Assembly (NCBI GenBank): GCA_029851415.1
Contig: CM056742.1
Location: forward strand, 148,681,121-148,745,120
Length of the DNA stretch: 64,000 nt
Direction of reading: 5' to 3'
Source of the DNA: Eretmocerus hayati
Taxonomy: Eukaryota; Arthropoda; Insecta; Hymenoptera; Aphelinidae
Below the pieces are notes generated by a model. It saw nothing but the letters and a program-made list of their open reading frames with translations. It ran no database searches and was not told where the DNA came from. This document shows positions 11,194 to 24,189 of this stretch, one piece after another (position 1 is the stretch's first letter; each line of letters begins with the position of its first letter). Position numbers and translations under genes: made by a program.

Positions 11194-14100
11194 ATGGTCG
11201 TGACGAGCCCAACGAATCAGTTGGCCTCCAGTTTGGTCAACGCTAAACTCTTACCACAATGGATTGCATCATTAGCAGGTAAATAATATATTTATTTGTA
11301 CTCTATTTGAATGTCGAACGAATGATTTGAAATAGAGAATATTCCGCATGAACTTAGCATTGAGAATTGAGATTTATCTAGATACGAAATAGCTCACGTT
11401 ACTCTGTCAGTTTTTGAAGATTTGGACAAATAATTTTTGTATTCATCCCGAAATTCTGCACATCAATTTCAGCACATTATGCGATGCTAACATATTGATA
11501 CGATAAAAATTCGGATGAAGGACGTATGGTGATTTGATTGAAACGTACATCTTGATGACGATTTTAGTGTGATTTAATTGACGTACGTATAAGTTTCAGT
11601 ACATTTCGATACAAGGGTATAAAAATTTTTCTTCGTATACAAAGGATGGGTTATTTAAATCATGATGAGGATGCGAAAAATAAGTTTTACTCCCGTGTAT
11701 CGAGCTGTGTTTTCTCTCAAATTGTGAAAGAAAAAGGAGAATCAGTGCGAGAAAGATACTTTCTCGCACAGTGTGTCAAGAGCCAATTTTTATCAGCAAC
11801 CAGTCGATCAACAGTTTGAGCAGACTAATCGAAAAATTTCATGGTGTTGACTATGAAATATGGAGTGTGACTATATATTGTGAAGTAACGAATGTTTATG
11901 ACGACCGTTTATTCGTGTCATAAAAATATCAACCTTCATCTGATGTCAACCTTGATCTTAGTGTTGTTGTTCACGAAAGTACAATCTAAATTTTCCATAC
12001 ATGGAAAAATTTTTTGTATGTCAACGATTGAAGTTGTTTATATAAGTAAACGGAATCTGCTGAATTCGTTTATGATGAACAGATCAAACTCGATTATTGT
12101 CTTTTGAAATTTCGTGATGATCATTTTTGACTTGGAAAAAATATTTGCACTAATATTTTTGCGGATCGGATTTCTTCTGGTCCGTCGGCTGATGCTATGT
12201 AATGTAATGTACCAAATTGTAGTCACTGTTTTATTCAACTTTGATACCGACTGACTGGTTCACTTATATTTTGATTATCGCTAACCTGAGTCAAAACTTT
12301 ATCTAATGCTGAGAGTTATCACAAATGAGTGACATCATATATTATAGGTACTGTACTCCAGGATATTATAAACATCCTCTACAAAAGTTGCAGAGTCAAT
12401 ATCACACCCTCTGTCGTCAGATTGACAGTGAGATTATCTCGGAAAGATTTATTATGTAGGGTAATCGGACTTTCTTCAATTTGTGCCTCACATCGCTGTT
12501 GTGATCCATCATAAGGCTCGCGTTCAGTTGTACACAACATATTACTATAGTGTATCTCTTTACAAAAAATTATTTAGATAAAATGTGAATTTCTTGTCAA
12601 AAACGAAAAACCTCATGCTGAATATTTATAGAAGCTAAGTATGTGCAACAATTTTTCAACTCTGTATGTTTTACAGTTCGAACATTTTTTGTTGATACGA
12701 AAAATCCTCATCAAGTTTACAGAGTAACTGATTTCGGCCTTTGCTCCCGATTCTTGGACCGTAGAATGTATATTAATTGAAATTACAACCTGCGATAGAA
12801 TCTTCTAAAAAGAATTATATTATAAGAATTTTGCCTGTCATATCATTGCATTTTGACACTATGTCTCAATACTTTGTGCAACCAGGTTTTTTTCGTGAGT
12901 TTCTCCCAAGATTCAAATACATCGTGCTAGGTAATAGCTATACAAAGTCATGGAAAATTCCTGTCATAATACTGCTCTATGCATCATCAACCATCTTACT
13001 TGATAAACCCAAATCTTAGCAATGCCAAGCTCATACAAATACTGCAGAATAACTTAGGACGATCGTTTTTTCTATCTGTTTCCAGTACTGTTCCTACTAT
13101 CCCAGATAGGCTCGATGTTTGGCTGGACGTCACCGTACTCAGCTCGCCTCACATCTCGAGATTCCCCAATTCCTTTGACCCTCGACCAGATGTCATGGGT
13201 TGCATCTCAGCTGAACCTCGGACGAGTAGTGGGAGCCTTCATTGGTGGAATCTGCGCTTACCATTGGGGCAGTAAAAAGACTATCCTTCTAACTTTAGTG
13301 CCAATACTGACTGGATGGATCCTTATAACAATCGCTGACGGCCCCTTACTACTCTACATATCTCGATTTTCCAGTGGTCTAGGTTTGGGTATGGCCTTCA
13401 ACTGTTTTCCACTGTTCGTCGGGGAAATAGCTTCACCAAAAATCAGAGGAACCATAATTACCATTGCACTGTGTGGTTCATCCCTTGGATTCATGCTTGC
13501 TAGTATCCTAGGGAGTTACTTATCTCTGAATAATTCGGCTTTGGTTTTTCTGGCTATTGGCTTGGTGGATGTAAGCATTTTCCTTTGGCTACCAGAAACT
13601 CCACACCATCTTCTAAAACTTGGTAAAACTGAGGCTGCTAAGAGGTCTTTAGAATGGTACAGAGGAGGTATCGATGTCAGCGAAGAATTGGATACTGTAC
13701 AGAAATACGTGTCCTCGGCTAGTTTGGAGAGCTTTGGTCACAAGCTCAAGGAGTTTGGAAATCCAGTTATAAGGAAGACCTGCTTCATTAGTGTGATGCT
13801 GTATGTTTTCATGCAGGTATGCGGATTCAACAGCGTTATGTTGTACATGGAGATTATACTGCGTAAAGGTGGATCGGATGTTATTCCACCGTCTTATGGA
13901 GCTGTTGTGGTATCCGGTCTGGGTGCTATAACCTCTGCACTCACGGTTAATATGATGGACAAATTTGGAAGAAAAGGTGTTACCGCAGTATCATCTTTGG
14001 GAACCTCACTTTCTATGGTTGCTTTGGGGACATACTTTTTGCTGATAGGCTATGGATTGGATATGACTGGATTCACGTGGTTGCCATTAGCGTCCATAAT

Positions 14101-14407
14101 TCTGTTCAATGAAGCCTTTGTGATTGGACTAATGATTGTGCCTAGTGCTGTTATGAGTGAGTTATTCCCAGCAAATATCAAAAGCATAGCTGCGTGTATA
14201 AGTGGTTTCATAGCATCCATTTTTGCTTTTGGATCGTCAAAAACGTATCAGCCATTGGTCGATACATTTGGAGAGGCTTACGTTTTCTATATTTACGCAA
14301 TGATAAATGCGCTGTGCATTCCATTCGTAATTTTTGTGATGCCAGAAACAAAGAGAAAATCGCTACAGCAAATACAAGATGATTTGATGAAGGGCATAAA
14401 AGGCTAA
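11194..14407 (+). CDS. Facilitated trehalose/sugar transporter, Tret1-like (copy A), 2 exons
   Basis: Major facilitator superfamily sugar transporter, probably plasma-membrane, moving trehalose or hexoses by facilitated diffusion. Exon 1 11194-11278 (MVVTSPTN...), intron of 1807 bp (GTAAAT...TTTCCAG, phase 1), exon 2 13086-14407; about 468 residues, normal for the family. Exon 2 holds all 12 membrane segments without interruption: GWTSPYS in TM1, WVASQLNLGR in TM2, GEIASPKIRG after TM4, PETPHHLL at the TM6/central-loop start, QVCGFNS in TM7, DKFGRKG after TM8, SELFPANIKSIAA in TM10 and PETKRKSLQQIQDD at the end of TM12. The terminal motif reads PETKRK rather than the usual PETKGK. The first intron lies 12 codons before the GW/AW of TM1, exactly as in copies B and C, but A lacks their other introns. 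Substrate is inferred from family only. Confidence 0.92.
11279..13085 (+). other. First intron of transporter A
   Basis: AT-rich 1.8-kb intron from GTAAATAA to TTTCCAG. I see no gene or clear repeat in it; the frame open at 12777-13019 has no family resemblance and no splice logic. Confidence 0.7.
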
Positions 14408-16816
14408 ATGAAGTTCATTCGGGTATAAGAATTTGTATAAATTTCCTGAACGTGTATAATAGTTTGTTGAATTTTGTTCGTGCGTGTTTTCAAAGCAACT
14501 GATGGTGCCTATGAATTTTTTTTATCCAAGCAATTTTAATCTTCTTCAGATTATTCTGCATGCATATAAATACTAGTGATAATCATTCATTTTCGTTATT
14601 GGATCATGCGAATTATAAAAAAACCGCATTGTACATAGGTTTGATGATTTTAAGCGAGTGTGACGGACGATTACTATTTGTCAGCCTATCGCTTCAGTTG
14701 TTGATGATTTAGATGGTTTGATTAATCGATAAGCAAGTTTTTCCTTGTTCTAAGCTTTGAATGGCTATTAGGTAACAATGACCAAAGGAAAGTAGAGAAG
14801 AAGTGCTGAAACTTTCCAAGAAATTATAAAAATCGATCATCTGATACTATTGGAATTGATTCTCATTGTGAATGAAATGAATTGATGAATTTTTCTGGAA
14901 GTACTGGTACTTTCCATCACGTTTGAGGCATTTGAAGATGAAAAACAATAGTATATTATGATACTGCACGTAGATGGGTAGTTTTGTACGAAGGACTGTT
15001 TATGGTACGAGCGAAGCGAGTGCTAATTGGTCCTTCGTAATGAAACTACCCATCTGCACGCAGTCTCATATGATATCTTATAGCACGAGAATCCAAAAAT
15101 CATGTTCAAAGTTGCGATTTTTAGGTTAGAGTGTTATGAAGATCCATACATAAGCACGGTATATTCCTTCTGATAATCTATGAAATGCTTTGATATCAAA
15201 GCTAGTCTCGAATACGAAGGGTGTGAAAATTTGACCTATGAATCAAAAGTTACGTCCCCGAGTGACATTATCGCAGCTGTACCGAAGAGCTTCTTGATTT
15301 ATGCAAATGATTCATGTAAATGGATATAAGTATCAAGTATTATTTTTGCAAAAGGAAATCTAAGACTCAATGTGATACTTCGAATTCGGATGATCTGTGA
15401 TTTTCTGAGATTATAGAGGGCTATGATACATTTATATAAACTAATTATGAATAAGTCATGTTGTATGAATGATTGCACCATGAAGAGAATTAAACAATTT
15501 TCTTATTTGAAAAAGTCCTAATTTTCAATTCGCCGTATATGTGATACCTATACACAATACACTCACTTCACAACAAGTTCATGAATAAATTAGCACATGA
15601 AGTGAATGAATGAACTAGATTTGTACATACAGATTCATGGCATTCACGAGAATAAAATTCCAGAATATCAATAAGATGAAAGATACCATCACATATTTTT
15701 CCAATCTTTAATAATATGTGAGTGCAGATCCTGCATGAGTTAATGGTTTATGCGTCGGAGGACATAAAATTTCGTATATACCTTGTTGTGGAAACGCGTG
15801 AGAAACCGTGAAAAACTCATGAGAAACCGCGGGAAAACTGTGTTTTCAGCACTCGTCGTCAAAATCCTGCATTTTCGCAACTCGGGTACATAATCTACTA
15901 TAGGATCTGCTCCAATATTTTGTGTACAGACTATTTCACAAATACATATTGACCTGTAACATTCAATAAATTGTTCAAGTAATTGTTCATTTAATCATAA
16001 AACATTATCTAGATTCTGGTCGCAAATTTGAGTGCGCCTAAATTATGATGAAGTGACCTCCAACATCATAAGAATATTCCTTAGAGTTAGGTTATAGAAA
16101 ACTTTCCAATCTTTGAGTTCTAATCGATTTTAACAATGTGACTCTTCCACGTTGGGCTCACCTACTTTGATCGTCATTTATAATATTGACAAATAGGTAA
16201 GCATTCATTCAAGCTCTATGTTGTCAAGATCTGACACCTCAATTCAAAAATTTAGATGAACTTATCAAATATTTTTGGTTGGAAACTTCGACCAATGGAA
16301 GTATTTCTATACTATAAGTCATGCCTGATAGAATGACTGTTATTGATACTATGACTGTAGAATGAATGAAGGGCATGTCAAAGCCAACTGTTACCGACAT
16401 TCGAAATCCCTACTTATTTAATCTTTTCACGATATCTAGGAAATATATTTTTAAAAAAGATGTGCGTGGTGACCACGCGCGCAGAAAGGCGAAACCAACC
16501 TGGACCTTTCTGCTGTAGCTTATCTTGTTACGAATGACAATTTTTGGGATCGAGAATGACTTCATGAGATGGCCAGGGATGGGATGAACCACTCTGGTAC
16601 GGGATCGGAGGGGGGGGGGGCCCTGTATAGGCTGAAATAGGATAGTATGGACTGGGCCAGGATGAAATGAACAGGGCTGGGTTGGGCTGTGATCGAGTGG
16701 GACGGCATGGCCTGGGCTGGGATATAAGATAGGATGGGATGATATAGGTCGAGCTCGGGCTGGGCTGGGACGGGGAGGAATGCGATGAGGTTGGCTGGCA
16801 TAGGATCAGCCGGACT
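14408..16816. other. 3' flank of transporter A and spacer to the satellite
   Basis: AT-rich non-coding sequence following the stop of transporter A. It contains one hairpin-forming element (14950-15082) and, just before the satellite, a G-run (about 16610-16620) followed by degenerate G-rich sequence. No gene is supported. Confidence 0.5.
14950..15082. repeat. Small fold-back element with nested hairpin
   Basis: The left arm contains GATGGGTAGTTTTGTACGAA (about 14973-14992). The right arm contains its imperfect reverse complement (TTCGTAATGAAACTACCCAT, about 15034-15053). The tip carries GAGCGAAGCGAG. The whole can form a long hairpin typical of a small MITE. No target duplication was identified. 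Confidence 0.6.
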
Positions 16817-18003
16817 TGGATGGATGGATGGACGAATGGAAGGATAGATGGATGAATGGGTGGATGGATCGATGATCGATGGATGGGTGGATGGATGGGT
16901 GGATGGATGGATAGGTGGATGAGTGGATGGGTGGATAGATGGATGGATGGGTGGATGAATGGGTGGGTAGATAGGTGGATGGGTGGATGGATGGGTGGAT
17001 GGATGCGTGGTTGGGTGGATAGATTGATGGATGGGTGAGTGGGTGGATGGGTGGATGAATGGGTAGATGGGTGAGTGGGTGGATGGATGGATGAATGGGT
17101 AGATGGATTGATGGATCGATGGATCGGTGTATGGATGAATGGATCGGTGGATGGATGTCGGATGAATGGATGGGTGGATGGATGGATAGGTGGATGAGTG
17201 GATGGGTGGGTAGATGCGTGGATGGGTGGATGGATGGGTAGATGGATGCGTGGATGGGTGGATAGATGGATGGATGGGTAGATGGATGCGTGGATGGGTG
17301 GATAGATGGATGGATGGGTGAGTGGGTAGATGGATGGATGAATGGTTAGATGGATTGATGGATCGACCGATCGATCGATGGATCGGTGGATCGATGGATG
17401 GATCGATCGATGGATGGATCGATCGATAGTTGGATGGGTGGGCCGATGGATGGGTGCATGGATGGATGGGTGGATGGGTGAATGTATGGGTAGATGGGTG
17501 GATGGGTGGGTGGTTGGATGGGTACGGGCGGATGGATGGATGGACGGATAGATGGGTGGATGCATGGATGGATGGACGGATAGATGGGTGGATGCATGGA
17601 TGGATGAATGGATGGATTGGTGAATGGATGCATGGATCTATCGATGAATGGGTGGGTTGGTGGATAGATGGATCGATCGATCGATGCATCGATGGGTGGG
17701 TGGATGAATGGATGGATCGATGGGTGCATGGATGGGTGTATGAGTGGGTGGATGAATGGATGGGTCTGGGTGGATGGATGGGTGCTTGGAAAGGTCAATA
17801 GATGGATGGATGGATGGACGCATGAGTGGATGGGTGGATGGATGGATGGATCGGTGAATGGTTGGATGGATGGGTGGATGGATGGATGGTTGGATGGGTG
17901 GATGGCCTTGTGGATAGATATAGGAAGGGTGGATGGATAGGTAGAGAGATGGGTTGATGGATGAGTGGATGGATGGATAGCTGGATGGATAGTTGGGCGG
18001 GTA
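16817..18003 (+). repeat. GGAT/GGGT tetranucleotide-derived satellite, about 1.2 kb
   Basis: Plus strand is a long, imperfect array of TGGA, TGGG and TCGA-type 4-mers, with higher-order blocks (for example the near-identical segments around 17220-17260 and 17260-17310). Because the unit length (4) is not a multiple of 3, stop codons are rare in all frames. This generates many long false frames, up to about 375 codons of Pro-Ser-Ile-His on the minus strand. It is a satellite/minisatellite, not a gene. Confidence 0.95.
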
Positions 18004-19159
18004 GGTGGTCAGATTGGTTACGGGTTATGGGTTATTGGATGAGCAGATGATTTATAGGCATACCGTAGTTCTGTTACGCATGAACGTAACGTTTTTCATT
18101 GTCCGCATTCAGCTTGAATTTTCCTCTGCCACACCGACGGTAAAGAATATTTCACCTCCAAAAAGTTCTTCCAAAAAGTCCTGTTATGACCTTACATCCA
18201 TCATCTAAAGAATCGAGTGGATCGAGTGAATATTGCCTCCGCAATTTATTTTTAAAGATTAGAATTTGACTGAAAAATATGCACTTCACCATTACTCCGA
18301 ATCTCTACTTATTCTATTTTTCCTCGAAATCTACGAGAGGATCAAAACAGTGCTTCCAAGCAGCTCTGCAACGAATTTGAATCCATTATTCCAAACAAGA
18401 ACTGAGTGGGTCGAGTGGATGCTGTCTCCGGGATCATCTTTCGAAGATCGCAATTGAAAAAAGTTGACTTTGACTTCTTTTCAAGGAATTGCGTAGGGGT
18501 TCGGCTGTGATTTCACACCAATCAATCAGTCTTTCTCCGTTGAAGTCGCAAAATTTGAGTGCCGCCGGAAAAATCTTAATACTGCCTTTCTAACTCATGT
18601 GTAAAACATAAGATCCCGCATGGTAATATACGATCATATCTAAAATCTGTTCAAAATTTGTTATTTTTAGTCCGGAAAGACGTGATTTACTAATTCACAG
18701 CTGGTGTAACATCGATTTTTCACGGTATTGATCGAACATTACTCAGAAAAATCTTTCCCGGGATAATTTTAGGTTTTGAATATTTGAAGCACCGAGGAGT
18801 GAAAATTCCACATCAAATATCATTCTTGTCACTTTTTTAAAACTCAAAAAAAGTGCCCCATTGATGAGGTGGCTTGGATTGCTGCACCGAAACGCGTAAT
18901 AATTTTTGACTTCGATCTCTAGATCGTAACCTTCTTTCTCACTTTTGACGACCTCATACTAAAGAGGCGGTACTGGAGTGGGTCAACTATTTGGACCTGA
19001 GAGCGATAGAGTCTCTTTTTTGAATTGTTCTAGATGGAAAGTCTTCGTAGCTGGTTCTCAGAATGGGAGGCCCATGGGATCCAACCTTTGGAGATAACTT
19101 TATTTCTTACCCAAACGAGATAACTCCCAGAGTCACGTCAAAATCCGTGTTCCGGAAGG

Positions 19160-19490
19160 TTGAATCTGCCCGTATCAGATGTGAATTGTTCCGAGTAAAT
19201 TCGTTGCTCATGAAGAAGATTTTTTCCATGGGACGTTGGAATACCCAACAACCAAATCGCTGAGTTGGACACAGCTTTACAGTGTTTGTTATCTTCTGCT
19301 GTTGCTTCTGCTTCTACTCGTAGATAATCATTGATGTTGGTTATAATTGAAAATAGTGAATGAGAGTGCACTCTCTTTCTAAGTTCCACCAGATTTCGCA
19401 AAAGAAGAGAGGCTGGACTGCAGACAGCAGCAATCGAACATGCAGCGATGCGAGAGCTGTCGCATAAACTCCTCAGGGGTTTGGGTACGC
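19160..19490 (-). repeat. Diverged repeat copy, inverted relative to 21610-21900
   Basis: The minus strand of this block and the plus strand of about 21610-21900 share several stretches, such as CTCATTCACTATTT and GAAGACAACAAACTC-like sequence. Conceptual peptides from both share the words HSHSLF and KAVSNSAI, so the relationship is visible by eye. The two copies point at each other about 2.1 kb apart, as if they were the arms of a larger fold-back element. Confidence 0.55.
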
Positions 19491-20398
19491 TGCTAGAATT
19501 TTTGACAGTGCAGTTGAGTCGTGACAATTGATGTGTTTTGGTTCCCAGGATTTGGCTAACCTACTTCCATCCTTGCACAATCCTAGATTCCGAAAATTTT
19601 GAGTAAGCGACTAGGTGCACTAAGAGAGATTGATACCTATCAGAGGAAGGAATCGGCAAATCAAGAGACCTAGAGTGTCTCTTGATTCGCTGAAATCTCG
19701 TAGTTCATGATCATCTTTTGCAAAACAGGACTGGAGATTGAGTCATTTGACAATTAACCAGAAAACAAACTTGACTGCTGGCAAGAGACAATGAAATTTT
19801 TCCACGGCTGGGCTCAAGACAGGAAAGCTTGATCTATTCACCTCCTGCTTTGAGTTACTAGAAATTATTCAGAATCAGGTGTAGATTAGGGACGAGATCG
19901 GTAAAATCCTGAAAGCTGAAATGCATAACATTAATGGTCTTGTGTTACCGCACTGAAATTGTATTATACGCTCCGATGGCGAAAAAGTTTTACGCCCGAG
20001 CGCGATGCCTTACGCACAAAGGTGGGAAGCTTTCGCGAGAGGTGCCTATTGCATTTTTTATAACACTGACCGTAAAGTTGCTAACACGCACTTAACAAGC
20101 CCCAGATATTTGCGAGTAAGCAGCGGGGTAGGGTTGAGGGTAGTTTAGAACATATTAGTCAGTCCAAACTTTAGTTGATAGGAGCTGGGGTTATCTGAAG
20201 ATCATTCTGATTTTACATGCGCTGAAACTCATCTCGTGATTATTGATGTGCTAGCAGCGTTGGAATGAGTGCAGGAATCTCTTGATTGACGTATTGTTCA
20301 GACCATGGAAGTACTGTGTATCCCGACGCCGCTTTACATCAGGGCCTGCGTTCATAGAAGTCGAGTACGATTAGTAGAAGGAGTGCGGGGGAGCAAAA

Positions 20399-20460
20399 CA
20401 GGGTCCAGGGGGCAAAGCCCCCGGCGGGGTTGTGGGTGGGGGCGGAGCCCCCCACTTGAC
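20399..20460. repeat. GC-rich double hairpin (AGGGGGCAAAGCCCCC type)
   Basis: Two adjacent strong stems stand out in AT-rich DNA: GGGGGCAAAGCCCCC, then GGGGGCGGAGCCCCC. The flanks are unremarkable. Such stems mark ends of some transposable elements and also occur as dispersed repeats in many genomes. I cannot assign it to a family. Confidence 0.6.
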
Positions 20461-21044
20461 AAAAACTTTTGATATAAGTGCAATGCATCTGATGAGAGCT
20501 TCATCCAGAGTTTGAGCCTAACTTAGTCCTGTCAGACATTTTTTCAAAGAAGACGATCGATCAGTTGGCAATATTGGTAATCCTCTGTGATAGACGCAAT
20601 CCTCCGCTTACAAAAATTCAACTGACGGAGCTAGAAAATCTTCATCAACTTTTAAGTGCATTCCACCGACGAAAAAGAGAGAATTCCGAGGGTAACTTCT
20701 TTTGATGAAAAGCTTTCCAGTGACTGTAAGATACACTATTGTAAACTTGAGAAATGACACAGTATTGAAAACTGCGATGGGAATTAGCAATTATCACCCA
20801 TTATCGAAGAACGTTCAATATTTTCATTAAATTACTCTGAGGTAATTGACATTTGTTAACACGAAATTATTCAGGCACTGAATCCCGCTTTGTGATTCAT
20901 ACGTTTCACATCTCGAGAGAAAAGTTTCTCTCATATAACTCTCTCATAAAATTTTCTCATATAACACGTCGCCTCAACCTATCGGATGAGATTGATTAGT
21001 TTATTCCGATTGTGAGATGTATCGAAATACGTTTTTCGATCGAC

Positions 21045-21560
21045 TGGACGTAAAGTAAACGAAAAGTAATCGACTGTGCGTAAAGCACTGCTTTACGCAC
21101 AGTCGATCGAAAAATAAATGAGAATTTCCATACTGTCGATTGAATAATATTTCTCGTTTTTGAAATACGAGCTCATTTTGAGATAAGAGAGGTTGTCGCA
21201 AGTGCAATGGTTGTTAATAATTTCCTTGGACAATAATAATTTGTCTACCGTTGGAAAATGGTCGGCGACGCCGGAGTGGATGGGAAAGGGGAATGAACGG
21301 CAAGGGTGGCATCGACATGAGCGCTAGTTGCGTCATTGTGGGGAATAGAGGCTTTTGGATTCGTCGACAAAATAGAACTGGAAATTTCTCTATTGGCATC
21401 TATTACCATCACGATTTTCTTTGGATTTGCCGTAATTCTGAAAATTTTCATGAATTCAGATGCGATGTGTAAAGCAGTACAACCGTGCGTAAAGGTATTG
21501 CTTTACGATCGCTCATGCGTAAAGTACTGCTTCACGCACGGCCACTGTGCTTTACGCATC
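21045..21560. repeat. Cluster of CGTAAAG palindromes
   Basis: A 35-base palindrome at 21071-21105 has 17-base arms (CGACTGTGCGTAAAGCA and its complement) around one C. Further CGTAAAG/CTTTACG words in both orientations lie at about 21047, 21494, 21505, 21521 and 21550. A related word pair (GACTGGACGTAAAGT) recurs near 35420. The cluster sits between the two inverted repeat copies at 19160-19490 and 21610-21900. Confidence 0.65.
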
Positions 21561-21609
21561 AACTTTACCGTCAATAATTATGAAAAAACTGGAACAGCAT
21601 TATCCTGAG

Positions 21610-21900
21610 GATCTCATTCGACAGCTATTGCGTCGCTACATATTCAATTGCTGCTGTCTGCAGTCAAGTCTCCTTTTCTTGGCGAAGTCTGGTGAAACTT
21701 CCTAGTTCCCAGAAAGAGATTGCACTCTCATTCACTATTTCCGATTATACATAATGATCACCCACGAGCAGAAGCAGCAGCAGAAGACAACAAACTCAGC
21801 AAGGCTGTGTCCAACTCAGCGATTGGGTCGTGGGGTCAACATCCCAGGAAAAAAATCATCTCCCACACCAAGTGTACGTGTGGTGAACGGACCCCTCAGT
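21610..21900 (+). repeat. Diverged repeat copy, inverted relative to 19160-19490
   Basis: Partner of the block at 19160-19490. It contains a CAG-rich run (GAGCAGAAGCAGCAGCAGAA) and the same conserved peptide-like words in its forward frame. There is no start-to-stop gene structure and no known domain, so it is recorded as a repeat. Confidence 0.55.
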
Positions 21901-24189
21901 TGAACTTCAACAACAGCTGCTGTAAACCTTAGAGATATCTATGCCGTAAACATGTCCCCCCACTTAGAAACGGCCGTTTCTTGACAAATGCAACCCTCTT
22001 TCAAATTAATATATACCTATGTCCATGGAACAGTGCCGAGGCAACGGACTGTCCAGTCTAATCATCCCAGCACATAATACACATGCATACTTATCAAAGA
22101 TGAAGTTATTGAGCAGTATAATGACTAGATACGCGATTTTTAAATTTTCTCTTGATCATGTTGCTAAGGAGTAAAAATCCCAGCCGTCTATGTACAGATG
22201 TTTTTTCCAGGTGATTGGTAGAACGATGAAACATAACATCGATTACCACCAAGAAATGTTGTTTTTACGTTATTTCTTTGGTATTCTGTAAATATCTATG
22301 ACCGTCAGCTCTATCAGAATTGAAATGTATTTGAAAGCTTGGATGTCCTCTGTAGTGGTGAATAAAATCGATAACTCGTGCGACTGGTCTTCAATATTAG
22401 TTCTTAATTCATAGCATAGTCCGAACTCTTATTAGTTCACCTTTTGATACACGTACTGTCCAACTTGCTCATCACTTGAACTTTGGAAAATTTTGCTTCC
22501 TTTCTGCTCATTCTGAGATTGAATCTTCCCGACTTTCGACCTCTAATCATTACGTAAAGATCTCATACATAATCTAGTAAGGTCATTCACAATTTCTTCC
22601 AATCTCTCGGCGAGCAGCTGATACCATAGTTTTAGCAAATTTAAATCTGTGCTAGTAAATACACTTCGTTCTCAGCTGAGGTTCGACGAACTTACCAGAT
22701 TACATGTGCTCATAGCATGCTAAAATAATAGTACAAAAATTACGTTTCCACGTTCAATTTAATTTTTGGTAATTGTCGTATCCTGTTTTTTAATCGTTTC
22801 CTCGAACACACTATTTTTGATTCCTTCCAAAATTGATTTGTATTTCCACTATATTTTAAAATACCTGGTAGGAAATACTTATACTGTGCAGTCTAATCAT
22901 TATCACTTGCCATAATTACTCCTGTAATGAATGGTTTTTTGTGTTTGCTGAAATATTATAGCGCACTGATCCGGCTCTAATAACATAATCAGACTCTTTG
23001 TACGAGATTCGGTTATGTCTCCCGCAGAGTTGTGTACAACGCTCACACATAAATATCACTTTTTGTCATTCAAACATTCATCTGTGAGCTTGTAATCGCT
23101 GCGCGAGCCGAAACAAAGATTCCATATCCATTGTGTGAACTCTCGAATTAGGGCAGACAATATTCTGAAAGGTGAGGAGGATGTATAATCTACTTCATTT
23201 TTCATTCTCCGCACAAATTGTGGCAAACAATTCAAAACTTTTTGTTATAGATTTCGAAACTCTGCGAGAAATCACCCTCGCATTTTTTCATTAACGACAT
23301 GTTATGTATAGTGACGCAACAAATGAGCAACCACTCCTCTGGCAACAGCTTTGAATCCTTATAAGCATGACTTGCTGCTATTTTGTCTAATTCCAAAATT
23401 GAATTGAGACTATCAAGGAATTTAAATCAGACTCACCAGAGACATGAGAACTAACAAATATGTCATAATTACGAGACAATAGAAATCTCTCATGTCTAGT
23501 CGCACTCGTCTACTCTAGTGCAAGCGAAACAATCAGTTGTACATACATTCGTCTTCATTCCCTCGAGCATTCTCTTGATTGAGGGGCAGAATCAGTGCTT
23601 TACTGATACATAGATTTATCGAAATATATTTTGATTTAATCTCGGTGGTTTAATGTTGACAAATCATTTTTATCTGACTCGACCTTCACACTGACCAAGA
23701 GATATTCATTTTTATTCTTTTCAAATGGAACTTTTTTACCTTTTTAACGTGAATTTTTATCATACTGGCAGGTCAATAATAAAATGACGATGACTTTGAT
23801 ATGGGTCGGAGGAAAAATTTGGGAAAATCTTAGAACATTCAGAAAATTCCTTGAGCCTTCAAAATTCAGAATCCTACGGAGCTATCACATAATCTATTCG
23901 TCCGCGCTTGCTGGGGATGAAAAACCGACATTTCCAGGATCTCTCAATTCAATTGTTTTACCAGATTCCCATCCAAATAACAATTTTTGATGAGAAAGAA
24001 ATAATTTTTCATGAGCCGGAGTAGGATTCCTGATGGAAGGGATAGCCTCTCAGTTTTTTCTCAGTGTGGTATGGAAAATTTGAAACACTTCCCTGAATCA
24101 TTGATTACACACTTCTTAGTCTAATGATTGATTTATTGGACCAAGAAGAATTATTCTCATCGGGTTTGTTTTGGACTTTCAATATCTGT

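Noticed and set aside
16528..17801. Very long overlapping frames (up to about 375 codons, Pro-Ser-Ile-His or Gly-Trp-Met-Asp repeats)
   Set aside because: They are translations of a 4-bp-unit satellite that is open in several frames on both strands, with no domain or splice logic.
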